This document shows, piece by piece, positions 8,482 to 15,706 of a DNA stretch of 30,582 bases. Source of the DNA: Gelidibacter sp035515035 (GTDB lineage: Bacteria > Bacteroidota > Bacteroidia > Flavobacteriales > Flavobacteriaceae). The notes beneath the pieces were generated by a model, which worked only from the letters and a program-made list of their open reading frames with translations, did no database searches and had not been told where the DNA came from. Numbering within the stretch: position 1 is the first letter of the stretch; each line of letters opens with the position of its first letter. The stretch spans positions 1 through 30,582 of the forward strand of contig NZ_DATJCA010000077.1 of assembly GCF_035515035.1 (NCBI RefSeq), in the 5' to 3' direction. Made by a program: the position numbers and the translations under genes.

Positions 8482-9237
8482 TTATATACTTTTTTTGACA
8501 ATCGTAGATGACGCCTGAGCAGTAGGAAATACCAGCAAATCTGCAATATTCACGTGCGCAGGCCTAGAAACCGCAAAATAAACAATTTCTGCTATATCTT
8601 CAGGTTGCAGGGCTTTGTAGCCCTTATAAACGCTATCGGCAACGGAATTATCACCTTTAAATCGGACTTGTGAGAACTCCGTCTCAACCAACCCTGGATT
8701 AATCGCACTGACCTTAATACCAAAGGGATTCAAGTCGATACGCATCCCTTCCGTAATTGCCAAAACAGCATGTTTGCTGGCACAATACACATTCCCTTTG
8801 GGATAGACTTCCTTTCCTGCCGAAGATCCAATGTTGATGATATGTCCTGATTGACGCTCGGTCATTTGTGGAATGATCGCTTTACTAACATACAATAATC
8901 CTTTCACGTTAATGTCCATCATCGCATCCCAATCGTCCGTATCTCCAGTTTGGATGGGATCCAATCCGTGTGCATTTCCGGCGTTATTGATTAAAATATC
9001 GATTTTTTTAAAATCCTCAGGTAAGGATGCGATGGCTTCAAACGTGGCAACCTTATCTCGGACATCAAAATTCAGGGTGTGGACATCGGTTGTTCGTCCC
9101 AAGGCCTTTTTTATGGTGTCCAAACGTTCTTGGCGTCTGCCGCATAATATTAAATTAATACCATGTTTTGCAAATTCGTGTGCTGTTGCGCGCCCGATAC
9201 CACTTGTGGCGCCCGTAATTAATGCTGTTCTTCTCAT
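8482..9237 (-). CDS. Short-chain dehydrogenase/reductase, YdfG-like
   Basis: A 251-residue classical SDR. The cofactor motif TGATSGIG is at 8-15, NNAG at 84-87, and the catalytic Ser (138-139), Tyr151 and Lys155 in NVYCASKHA. CGRRQERLD at the end of the second strand suggests an NADP preference. Its closest well-known relatives are YdfG-type reductases of 3-hydroxy acids such as serine or 3-hydroxypropionate; the substrate is inferred only. The start ATG at 9237 is preferred over 9264, because the extra nine residues would be read from a CCCGTTTTCACGGG hairpin. The first 74 bases and the leader are duplicated at 9524-9655. Confidence 0.88.
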   Translation of the reverse strand: MRRTALITGATSGIGRATAHEFAKHGINLILCGRRQERLDTIKKALGRTTDVHTLNFDVRDKVATFEAIASLPEDFKKIDILINNAGNAHGLDPIQTGDTDDWDAMMDINVKGLLYVSKAIIPQMTERQSGHIINIGSSAGKEVYPKGNVYCASKHAVLAITEGMRIDLNPFGIKVSAINPGLVETEFSQVRFKGDNSVADSVYKGYKALQPEDIAEIVYFAVSRPAHVNIADLLVFPTAQASSTIVKKSI

Positions 9238-9295
9238 GTCCAATAGTCCCGTGAAAACGGGCATCTCAATTTTTATTAATATTATAAATTTTAGT
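9164..9295. repeat. 132-bp direct repeat, copy 1 (start of SDR gene plus leader)
   Basis: Identical to 9524-9655 except C9191 versus T9551, at an offset of exactly 360 bases. It covers the first 24 or so codons of the SDR gene, the start codon and 58 bases of leader that includes the CCCGT-GAAA-ACGGG hairpin at 9248-9261. Confidence 0.97.
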
Positions 9296-9392
9296 GTTTA
9301 AAACTAGTTTTATTATTTAATTTTTTTAGTAGTAATATGTCATCATTAACTTAGCCATCCAATATAAAGATTAACTATGTTGAACTATGAGT

Positions 9393-9410
9393 TTCCTGTC
9401 TGTGCAGGAG
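9393..9410. repeat. Dispersed palindromic element
   Basis: TTCCTGTCTGTGCAGGAG, with a CCTG/CAGG stem. The bases before it (AGATTAACTATGTTGAACTA) resemble 371-390, upstream of the copy at 397-414. Confidence 0.7.
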
Positions 9411-9500
9411 TTTAATTCCAATGAAAACGGGGATCTCCATTTTGGGATATTATTATAAATTATCGATCTTTCTTATTATTCACGTATATATAACGACGAG

Positions 9501-9520
9501 ATTCCTACCTGCGCAGGAAT
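9501..9520. repeat. Dispersed palindromic element at a duplication boundary
   Basis: ATTCCTACCTGCGCAGGAAT, arms ATTCCT and AGGAAT. It ends only three bases before the second copy of the 132-bp repeat begins. Confidence 0.75.
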
Positions 9521-9597
9521 TCTTGTTTTGCAAATTCGTGTGCTGTTGCGTGCCCGATACCACTTGTGGCGCCCGTAATTAATGCTGTTCTTCTCAT
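9505..9597 (-). pseudogene. Truncated duplicate of the SDR start
   Basis: On the minus strand the duplicated block reads from an ATG at 9597 as MRRTALITGATSGIGHATAH, then EFAK, then five residues from the palindrome and a TAG at 9505-9507. It has an Arg-to-His change in the cofactor motif (CGC to CAC) and breaks off after 25 codons. It has no catalytic part and cannot be an enzyme. Confidence 0.85.
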
Positions 9598-9655
9598 GTC
9601 CAATAGTCCCGTGAAAACGGGCATCTCAATTTTTATTAATATTATAAATTTTAGT
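9524..9655. repeat. 132-bp direct repeat, copy 2
   Basis: One mismatch to 9164-9295. It includes a second CCCGT-GAAA-ACGGG hairpin (9608-9621). The left boundary abuts the palindrome at 9501-9520; beyond 9655 similarity stops. Confidence 0.97.
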
Positions 9656-9776
9656 TTTCTTATTTTGATGTATAAGGTTTATGAATTCCTAGGACTTAGG
9701 TTGTCTCATAAAAATAGCAATTACCATGTTAGCAATAGCTAAACTACGTAACATAAAATTAACTGCTGAACAAAGG

Positions 9777-9796
9777 ATTCGTGCCTACGCAGGAAT
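9777..9796. repeat. Dispersed palindromic element, degenerate copy
   Basis: ATTCGTGCCTACGCAGGAAT, with one arm position altered from the family pattern. Confidence 0.55.
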
Positions 9797-10034
9797 TGGG
9801 GCCTTAAAAATACTTAAAACTCAAGGATTAATCGATTTTAGTATGAGATTATACCTTTAAGAGGATTCAATCTTGAAATCATACTTCCGAAACTTACACA
9901 TTGTTGATTTACTTCCATTATTTCATTAGCTCTAAACATCAGACTTCAAGCATTATAAGGTTAGACATAAAACCCAAATGGTCGAATTAGCTAAAGAAAC
10001 CGTATATATACTAAACCTAAAATTATATAACACA

Positions 10035-10838
10035 ATGAATTTATTAAAAAAAGCAACTTTATTAGCCCTTATAACTTTCTTTTTCTTTGGCTGTAGTGAT
10101 GATGATTCCACACAAGACGCTCAAGGAAAAGCAAAAGTTTCTATAAAATTGATGGATGCACCCGGAGATTTTGAACATGTTTATATTGACATCGTCGATG
10201 TTATGATAAAAGTGAATGACGGCAGTGATGGTGATGAAGGATGGCAAAGCATGAAAACCATCAATACCGGAGTATATGATCTACTCACTTTGACCGGCGG
10301 TGTGAACGTCCTTTTAGTTGATGACTTTGAAGTGCTTTCAGGAAATTTGAATCAGATCCGTTTGGTTTTGGGTGATAATAACACCGTGGTTATTGATGGT
10401 GAAACATATCCATTGAAAACCCCAAGTGCGCAGCAATCTGGATTGAAAATAAAAATCAACCAGACCTTATTGCCAAATATGGCTTATACGTTTCTACTGG
10501 ATTTTGACGTAGATAAATCTATAGTTATTGCCGGCAACTCGGGTAATATCAATTTAAAACCAGTTATTAGAGCCAGTGCTGAAGCTACCACCGGAACTAT
10601 TTCTGGGAGTATTTCACCATTGGGCGTACAAACACAAATAAGCGCTACAAATGGTGCGGAAGAAATAACAACTTACGCCAATCCTAGCGGTAACTTCTTA
10701 TTAGTAGGTTTAACCCCTGGTAAATATACTGTGAGTATCACACCTGAGTCAATGTCCAATCTTATGCCCACCATTCTAGAAAATGTTGAAGTGTTTGCAG
10801 AAAAAGACACTGCAATTGGCATAATTACAATGGAATAG
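10035..10838 (+). CDS. DUF4382 domain lipoprotein
   Basis: A 267-residue lipoprotein. The N-terminus has two Lys, a hydrophobic core and a lipobox ending FFGC with Cys20, followed by SDDD. Residues about 28-170 fit DUF4382: KVSIKLMDAPGDFEHVYIDI, GVYDLLTLTGG and a C-terminal TFLLDFDVDKSIV. Residues about 185-267 look like a carboxypeptidase-regulatory beta-sandwich, with GTISGSI and NPSGNFLLVGLTPGKYTV. The role is unknown; it is probably anchored in the outer membrane or periplasm. The ATG at 10035 is chosen because it starts a proper signal peptide; the upstream 19 codons do not. A clear terminator follows, so it is probably monocistronic. Confidence 0.88.
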   Translation: MNLLKKATLLALITFFFFGCSDDDSTQDAQGKAKVSIKLMDAPGDFEHVYIDIVDVMIKVNDGSDGDEGWQSMKTINTGVYDLLTLTGGVNVLLVDDFEVLSGNLNQIRLVLGDNNTVVIDGETYPLKTPSAQQSGLKIKINQTLLPNMAYTFLLDFDVDKSIVIAGNSGNINLKPVIRASAEATTGTISGSISPLGVQTQISATNGAEEITTYANPSGNFLLVGLTPGKYTVSITPESMSNLMPTILENVEVFAEKDTAIGIITME

Positions 10839-10862
10839 GACTGAAAATCATAAAACTGTATT

Positions 10863-10897
10863 AAAAGAGCAACGCCATTGGTGTTGCTCTTTAATTT
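10863..10897 (+). terminator. Rho-independent terminator after the DUF4382 gene
   Basis: The stem AAAGAGCAACGCC / GGTGTTGCTCTTT has a three-base loop and one G-T pair, followed by a T-rich tail. It separates the lipoprotein gene from the bat operon. Confidence 0.85.
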
Positions 10898-10990
10898 TTA
10901 ACCAATCCTTAACAGCAATCCAACTAAAATTTTAACAATTTGCACTACTCAAAAAAAACGACCCTATTTGAGACTAAAATAAAATCTAAT

Positions 10991-11989
10991 ATGATGGAAG
11001 ATACTGTTGATATCAAAAGCATTAACGAAAAAATTGAAAGAGAAAGTGCCTTTGTTGATTTGCTTACTTTTGAAATGAACAAGGTGATTGTTGGCCAGAA
11101 ATATATGGTAGAGCGCTTGCTGATTGGTTTGTTGGGACAAGGTCATATTTTGCTGGAAGGTGTTCCTGGATTAGCAAAAACCCTGGCTATTAACACTTTA
11201 TCCCAAGCTATTGAATCCAGTTTTAGCAGAATTCAATTCACACCTGATTTATTGCCGGCGGATGTTGTTGGAACATTGATCTATAATATGAAAGTGAATG
11301 ATTTCACCATCAAGAAAGGGCCTATTTTTGCTAATTTCGTCTTAGCTGATGAGATCAACAGGGCCCCAGCCAAAGTACAATCGGCGTTATTGGAAGCGAT
11401 GCAGGAAAAGCAAGTGACCATTGGCGATGATACCTTTAAACTAGACCGACCATTTTTGGTAATGGCCACACAAAACCCAATTGAGCAAGAAGGAACCTAT
11501 CCATTGCCTGAAGCACAAATTGACCGTTTCATGTTGAAAACCGTTATCGATTATCCTAAAATTGATGAAGAACAACTTATTGTACGTGCCAATCTTAAAG
11601 GAGCATTTGATAAAGTCAATGCCGTTGTTTCTACAGAACAAATTTTAAGAGCACAAGAAACCGTTCGAGAGGTTTATATGGACGAGAAAATCGAGAAATA
11701 CATTCTCGACATCATCTTCGCCACACGTTATCCTGAAAAATACAAACTTGCCGATCTCAAGCCATTGATTTCCTTTGGGGCCTCGCCACGTGGAAGTATC
11801 AATTTAGCAATTGCTGCTAAGTGTTATGCCTTTATCAAACGCCGTGGCTATGTGATTCCAGAAGATGTGCGTGCCGTAGTGCATGATGTCCTTAGACACA
11901 GAATTGGTATTACTTACGAAGCTGAGGCAGAAAACATCACTTCTGTTGACATTATCAATAAAATTGTCAATCAAATTGAAGTACCATAA
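10991..11989 (+). CDS. MoxR family AAA+ ATPase, first gene of the bat operon
   Basis: A 332-residue AAA+ ATPase. Walker A is GVPGLAKT (57-64), Walker B is LADEIN (118-123), followed by RAPAKVQSALLEAMQEKQVTI, the sensor-1 TQNPIEQEGTYPLPEAQ, and FGASPRGSINL near the end. These are hallmarks of the MoxR subfamily, which acts on VWA-domain partner proteins. The genes downstream encode exactly such partners. Two adjacent ATGs at 10991 and 10994 are possible starts; the TTG at 10940 lies in the AATTTGC upstream sequence that may be part of a promoter. The gap to the next gene is 94 bases and contains an unusual repeat. Confidence 0.93.
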   Translation: MMEDTVDIKSINEKIERESAFVDLLTFEMNKVIVGQKYMVERLLIGLLGQGHILLEGVPGLAKTLAINTLSQAIESSFSRIQFTPDLLPADVVGTLIYNMKVNDFTIKKGPIFANFVLADEINRAPAKVQSALLEAMQEKQVTIGDDTFKLDRPFLVMATQNPIEQEGTYPLPEAQIDRFMLKTVIDYPKIDEEQLIVRANLKGAFDKVNAVVSTEQILRAQETVREVYMDEKIEKYILDIIFATRYPEKYKLADLKPLISFGASPRGSINLAIAAKCYAFIKRRGYVIPEDVRAVVHDVLRHRIGITYEAEAENITSVDIINKIVNQIEVP

Positions 11990-12001
11990 TTAAGTCCAGT
12001 A

Positions 12002-12074
12002 TGCAGTCGGCAGAAAATTGGCGACTCATCTTGAATCTTAGCGACTGAAAACTGAAGACTGCCAACTGCAGACT
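12002..12074. repeat. GACTG-type simple-repeat spacer with inverted ends
   Basis: The spacer between the MoxR and DUF58 genes is built from short variants of CAGTCGGCAG, GCGACT, GACTGAAAACTGAAGACTG and CAACTGCAGACT. Its ends form an imperfect inverted repeat, TGCAGTCGGCAG (12002-12013) and CTGCCAACTGCA (12059-12070), with one mismatch. Confidence 0.7.
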
Positions 12075-12083
12075 CAAAAAAAA

Positions 12084-12950
12084 ATGGATACAAAAGAGCT
12101 CTTAAAAAAAGTACGTAAAATTGAGATTAAGACACGACGTTTGTCTAATCACATCTTTGGAGGAGAATACCATTCGGCCTTTAAGGGGCGTGGTATGACG
12201 TTTAGTGAAGTGCGCCAATATCAATATGGCGATGATGTACGTAATATTGACTGGAATGTTACCGCGCGCTACAATGAGCCTCATATTAAAATATTTGAGG
12301 AAGAACGAGAATTGACCATGATGCTCATGGTGGATATTTCCGGTTCAGAATGGTTTGGAACGGAGTCGCAGTTTAAAAATGAAGTGATCACAGAAATTGC
12401 TGCAACCTTGGCGTTTTCAGCGACTCAAAATAATGATAAAATTGGTTTGATCCTTTTTACGGATGCCATCGAATTATATATACCGCCAAAAAAAGGCAGA
12501 TTCCATGTGTTGCGCATTATCCGAGAATTGATAGAATTTAAGCCAAAAAGTAAAAAAACAGACATTACGCAAGCCATCAAATTTTTATCCAGCGTGATGA
12601 AAAAGAAAGTGATTGTTTTTATACTTTCGGATTTTATGGCAGATGGTTATAAACAAACCCTTAAGATTGCGGCCAACAAACATGATGTGACCGGAATAAG
12701 AGTTTACGATAAACGCGAAGAAAACATTCCAAATTTGGGAATGGTCCAAATGAAAGATGCTGAAACCGGAGAATATATGCTGGTCAATACAGGTTCTAAA
12801 AGGATGCGGACAGATTATGGTAAATACTATCACGAGCGCGTTAACTATTTTAAGGAAACCTTTACAAAATCAGGCGCGGGTGCGATAGATTGCCGCGTTG
12901 ATGAAAGCTATGTCACAAAATTATTGGGCTATTTTAAACGCAGAGCCTAA
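12084..12950 (+). CDS. DUF58 domain protein of the bat operon
   Basis: A 288-residue soluble protein. The DUF58 signature is clear: FSEVRQYQYGDDVRNIDW followed by NVTARYNEPHIKIFEEERE, then a VWA-like start LMVDISGSEWFGTE with a MIDAS-type Asp-x-Ser-x-Ser pattern replaced by DISGSE. Further on, VIVFILSDFM corresponds to the later VWA strand. DUF58 proteins are regular partners of MoxR ATPases and are presumed to work with the VWA proteins at the inner membrane; this one has no obvious membrane span. The stop is followed within three bases by the next gene, which suggests translational coupling. Confidence 0.9.
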   Translation: MDTKELLKKVRKIEIKTRRLSNHIFGGEYHSAFKGRGMTFSEVRQYQYGDDVRNIDWNVTARYNEPHIKIFEEERELTMMLMVDISGSEWFGTESQFKNEVITEIAATLAFSATQNNDKIGLILFTDAIELYIPPKKGRFHVLRIIRELIEFKPKSKKTDITQAIKFLSSVMKKKVIVFILSDFMADGYKQTLKIAANKHDVTGIRVYDKREENIPNLGMVQMKDAETGEYMLVNTGSKRMRTDYGKYYHERVNYFKETFTKSGAGAIDCRVDESYVTKLLGYFKRRA

Positions 12951-12953
12951 TTG

Positions 12954-14633
12954 ATGAAGAATTTAAAATTAAGAATGAAAAATTTTGGATTAGGTTATAA
13001 CAAAACACCATCGGTCGCCGTCCGTCACTGGTCATCCGTCCTGTTACCGTTTTTCTTTTTTCTTATCTCTATTTCCACCTTCGCCCAAGTTAAATCGTCC
13101 ATCGATTCAACAAAAATAAAGATTGGAGAGCAGATTACCTATAAGATTGAAGTAGAAGCAGACACAACGGATTTAGTCGTTTTCCCCGAAGGGCAAACCT
13201 TTATGCCATTGGAAATGATTGAATCCTATAAACCGGATACGACAAAAAATAAAGCGAGGTACAACTTGGTCAAAAAATATGGATTGACCCAATTTGACTC
13301 GGGTAGCTATACCATCCCAAGACAGAAAATTATCATAGGGACCAAAGAATATTTCACGGATTCTTTAAAGGTCGAAGTGAACAATATTCTTGTTGATTCA
13401 ACAAAACAGGGTCTTTATGATATCAAGCCTTTCATACAAGTCGAGAAAAGCAACAGCGATTGGTGGAAGACGGCGCTCATCATTCTCGGCATTCTTGCCT
13501 TGGTGGCATTCTTAATGTACTGGTTCATTTGGCGTAAAAAACCCTTAACCGAAGAAGAGGAAATTGCATTGCTCCCACCTTATGAGCGTGCAAAAATGGC
13601 GTTACAAAAGCTGGATGAATCCGATTATTTACAGCAATCTGAACTAAAGGGATATTATTCGGAATTGACCTTTATCATTCGACGTTATTTAGATGAGCAA
13701 GTCTACGACCGTGCTCTAGAAAGCACCACCGACGAATTGGTCAACCGCTTAAATTTACTTAAAGATGGCAATCAAATTGAGCTGAGCAAGAACGATATCC
13801 GAAATATCGAAACTATTTTAAAACGTGCGGATTTGGTCAAATTCGCCAAGGTCACTCCAGATATAGAGCTAGCAAAGATTGATAGAAATACGATTGATCT
13901 GGAAATTGACAATGTAAAACAAGCCTTACCAGAGCCCACAGAAGAAGAAAAACTTCTTGATCAGCAGTATAAGGAACAACAAGAACGCAAAAAGAAACGT
14001 CGTAAAGTCATTATTACTGTTGCCGCCTCCCTGTTTTTAATCTTAGCAACATTTATTGGTTTCTCCGTGAAATACGGATTTGATTATGTCAAAGATACCA
14101 TTATCGGGCATGAGAGCAAACAATTGCTGGAAGGCGTTTGGGTGACCAGTGATTACGGTGTACCTCCAATTTACATTTCTACGCCAGTTGTTTTAGAACG
14201 AGTCGAATCACAGGCAATTGATACCATTGCCAATGCCAAAACAACCATGTTCAGTTATGGCACCTTATTGAGTTCATTGAACATTGCAGTGAGTACTTCA
14301 AGGTTGAACCTGCCAGATTCGACCTCTGTCGACTTAAATATGGCCATTGAAGGAAGTCTACAAATGTTGGAGAAAAATAATGTCAAGGACATCATTACTA
14401 AGCGAGAAAAATTTGTCACCCCTAATGCTGCCGAAGGATTAAAAGTGTTTGGAACGGCGTCTTTTCCAGGTCTATTACCCGATCAATACCGTAAAGGCAA
14501 ATACGTTTTTCTGGCATTTACTGCTCAGAATATATTACAACAAATCATTTTGGTTTGGGATGCAGAAGACCAATACGCCGAAGAGATTATGGAGCGCGTG
14601 TTGAATTCCGTTGAACTTAAAAAAGTAGAATGA
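12954..14633 (+). CDS. BatD-like two-span membrane protein with extra C-terminal domain
   Basis: 559 residues. A signal peptide ends near STFAQ (about 45). A periplasmic beta-rich part follows (about 46-165), then a membrane helix at about 171-193, a cytoplasmic helical part (about 195-350; PYERAKMALQKL, YYSELTFIIRRYLDEQ), a second helix at about 353-372, and a C-terminal part of 185 residues presumably outside. The cytoplasmic part resembles the end of BatD in this operon in the spacing of Tyr, Leu and a CELARY/ADLVKF-type segment. The function is unknown, but it belongs to the MoxR-VWA machine by position. Start candidates are TTG 12951, ATG 12954 and ATG 12975. The first 30 codons lie in AT-rich and GGTC/CCGTC simple-repeat-like DNA. 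Confidence 0.75.
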   Translation: MKNLKLRMKNFGLGYNKTPSVAVRHWSSVLLPFFFFLISISTFAQVKSSIDSTKIKIGEQITYKIEVEADTTDLVVFPEGQTFMPLEMIESYKPDTTKNKARYNLVKKYGLTQFDSGSYTIPRQKIIIGTKEYFTDSLKVEVNNILVDSTKQGLYDIKPFIQVEKSNSDWWKTALIILGILALVAFLMYWFIWRKKPLTEEEEIALLPPYERAKMALQKLDESDYLQQSELKGYYSELTFIIRRYLDEQVYDRALESTTDELVNRLNLLKDGNQIELSKNDIRNIETILKRADLVKFAKVTPDIELAKIDRNTIDLEIDNVKQALPEPTEEEKLLDQQYKEQQERKKKRRKVIITVAASLFLILATFIGFSVKYGFDYVKDTIIGHESKQLLEGVWVTSDYGVPPIYISTPVVLERVESQAIDTIANAKTTMFSYGTLLSSLNIAVSTSRLNLPDSTSVDLNMAIEGSLQMLEKNNVKDIITKREKFVTPNAAEGLKVFGTASFPGLLPDQYRKGKYVFLAFTAQNILQQIILVWDAEDQYAEEIMERVLNSVELKKVE

Positions 14634-15637
14634 TGTTGGGAGGAATTGAATTTTTAAATAAAGAATTTTTTTGGTTGTTTTTACTACTTCCACTGCTCAT
14701 CTTATGGTATGTATTCACACATAAAAAACAAACCGCAGAACTCAAGATCTCAACGGTAAAAGGATTTAAGTTCACCAAATCTTGGTTGCCAAAAGCAAAA
14801 CATGCTTTATTTGTAATGAGACTGTTGGCCTTATCTTTAGTGATTACAGCTATAGCACGACCACGAACCGTAGACGTTTCCACCAAAACTAAAACAACCA
14901 GAGGGATAGATATTGTCATCGCCATTGACGTTTCTGCAAGTATGCTGGCGAAAGATTTATTGCCAAACCGGTTGGAAGCACTAAAAGTTGTGGCTTCAGA
15001 ATTTATAAAAAGCCGACCGAATGACCGTATTGGGCTCGTGGAGTATGCGGGAGAAGCCTACACCAAAACGCCAATTACCAGCGACAAGGCCATCGTTTTG
15101 CGGGCGCTCAATGATATTAGATACAACACCGTTATTGAAGGCGGAACTGCCATTGGCTCTGGGTTGGCAACGGCAGTTAATAGAATTAAAGACAGTAAGG
15201 CCAAGAGCAAAGTTATAATTTTACTGACGGACGGGGTGAACAACAGTGGGTTTATCGATCCAAAAACCGCAAGTGAATTAGCGGTAGCCTATGACATTAA
15301 AGTGTATACCATTGGCATTGGAACCAACGGTATGGCCTTGTCGCCGGTTAGAATTTTACCCAACGGAAATTTTCAATACGAACGCCAATTGGTGGAAATT
15401 GATGAAGAGTTAATGAAAGACATTGCCAAGGTGACTGGTGGTAAATATTTTAGAGCCGATAACAATAAAAAATTAGCAGATATATATCACGAAATCAATC
15501 AGCTGGAAAAAACAGAAGTGGAAGAGTTTAAATATTCCAATTATGAAGAAAAGTATCGCCCCTTGATAATTTTAGCTTTTGGATTGTTGTTATTTGAATT
15601 TTTATTACGTTCCACCGTGTTTAGGAGCTTTAATTAA
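14630..15637 (+). CDS. batA: BatA, von Willebrand factor A domain membrane protein
   Basis: 335 residues. Two N-terminal membrane helices (about 13-30 and 60-76) are followed by a VWA domain with an intact MIDAS: DVSAS (100-104), Thr in GGTAIGSG and Asp in LLTDGVNN. A C-terminal helix (RPLIILAFGLLLFEFLL) closes the protein, which fits the BatA layout of a periplasmic or cytoplasmic VWA domain held between helices. Its first codon overlaps the stop of the previous gene in ATGA, so translation is coupled. Bat proteins were named for Bacteroides aerotolerance; the mechanism is unsettled and envelope stress resistance is the usual proposal. Confidence 0.92.
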   Translation: MMLGGIEFLNKEFFWLFLLLPLLILWYVFTHKKQTAELKISTVKGFKFTKSWLPKAKHALFVMRLLALSLVITAIARPRTVDVSTKTKTTRGIDIVIAIDVSASMLAKDLLPNRLEALKVVASEFIKSRPNDRIGLVEYAGEAYTKTPITSDKAIVLRALNDIRYNTVIEGGTAIGSGLATAVNRIKDSKAKSKVIILLTDGVNNSGFIDPKTASELAVAYDIKVYTIGIGTNGMALSPVRILPNGNFQYERQLVEIDEELMKDIAKVTGGKYFRADNNKKLADIYHEINQLEKTEVEEFKYSNYEEKYRPLIILAFGLLLFEFLLRSTVFRSFN

Positions 15638-15687
15638 TGAAAAACAATAGAAACACATTGGTGTTTTCGTGGCAAATTAACGCCAAC

Positions 15688-15706
15688 TAAATACTGAGTA
15701 CTGAAC
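15688..15706. repeat. Short ACTGA-type repeat before batB
   Basis: CTAAATACTGAGTACTGAAC lies directly before the batB ATG. It resembles the ACTGAAAACTGAAGACTG units at 12045-12062. It is a short run, so chance is possible. Confidence 0.35.

Larger units (their letters stand above)
9298..10034. other. Repeat-rich spacer between SDR and DUF4382 lipoprotein genes
   Basis: About 740 bases without a credible intact gene. It holds palindromes at 9393-9410, 9501-9520 and 9777-9796, a partial third copy of the leader hairpin region at 9419-9460 (ATGAAAACGG, ATCTCCAT, TATTATAAATT), and the second copy of the 132-bp repeat. A 44-codon open frame from ATG 9726 to 9860 contains one palindrome and is probably not a gene. 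The promoters of both flanking genes should lie here; I see no exact TAnnTTTG box close to either start. Confidence 0.7.

Noticed and set aside
9238..9264. ATG at 9264 as the SDR start
   Set aside because: The extra nine residues come from the CCCGTTTTCACGGG hairpin; the family start fits ATG 9237.
9164..9655. CRISPR-like array in the SDR spacer
   Set aside because: The repeats are unequal in length, carry gene sequence and lack regular spacers; no cas genes are present.
9694..9720. GGTTGTCTCATAAAA as a possible insertion-sequence end
   Set aside because: No matching inverted copy and no transposase remnant could be found in the window.
9726..9860. 44-codon open frame ending RLYL, in the repeat-rich spacer
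   Set aside because: It contains a degenerate dispersed palindrome in its middle, has no recognised motif and no promoter box nearby; more likely chance.
15637..15690. 17-codon frame starting at the batA stop (ATG at 15637)
   Set aside because: Too short, no motif; the overlap with the stop codon is probably accidental.
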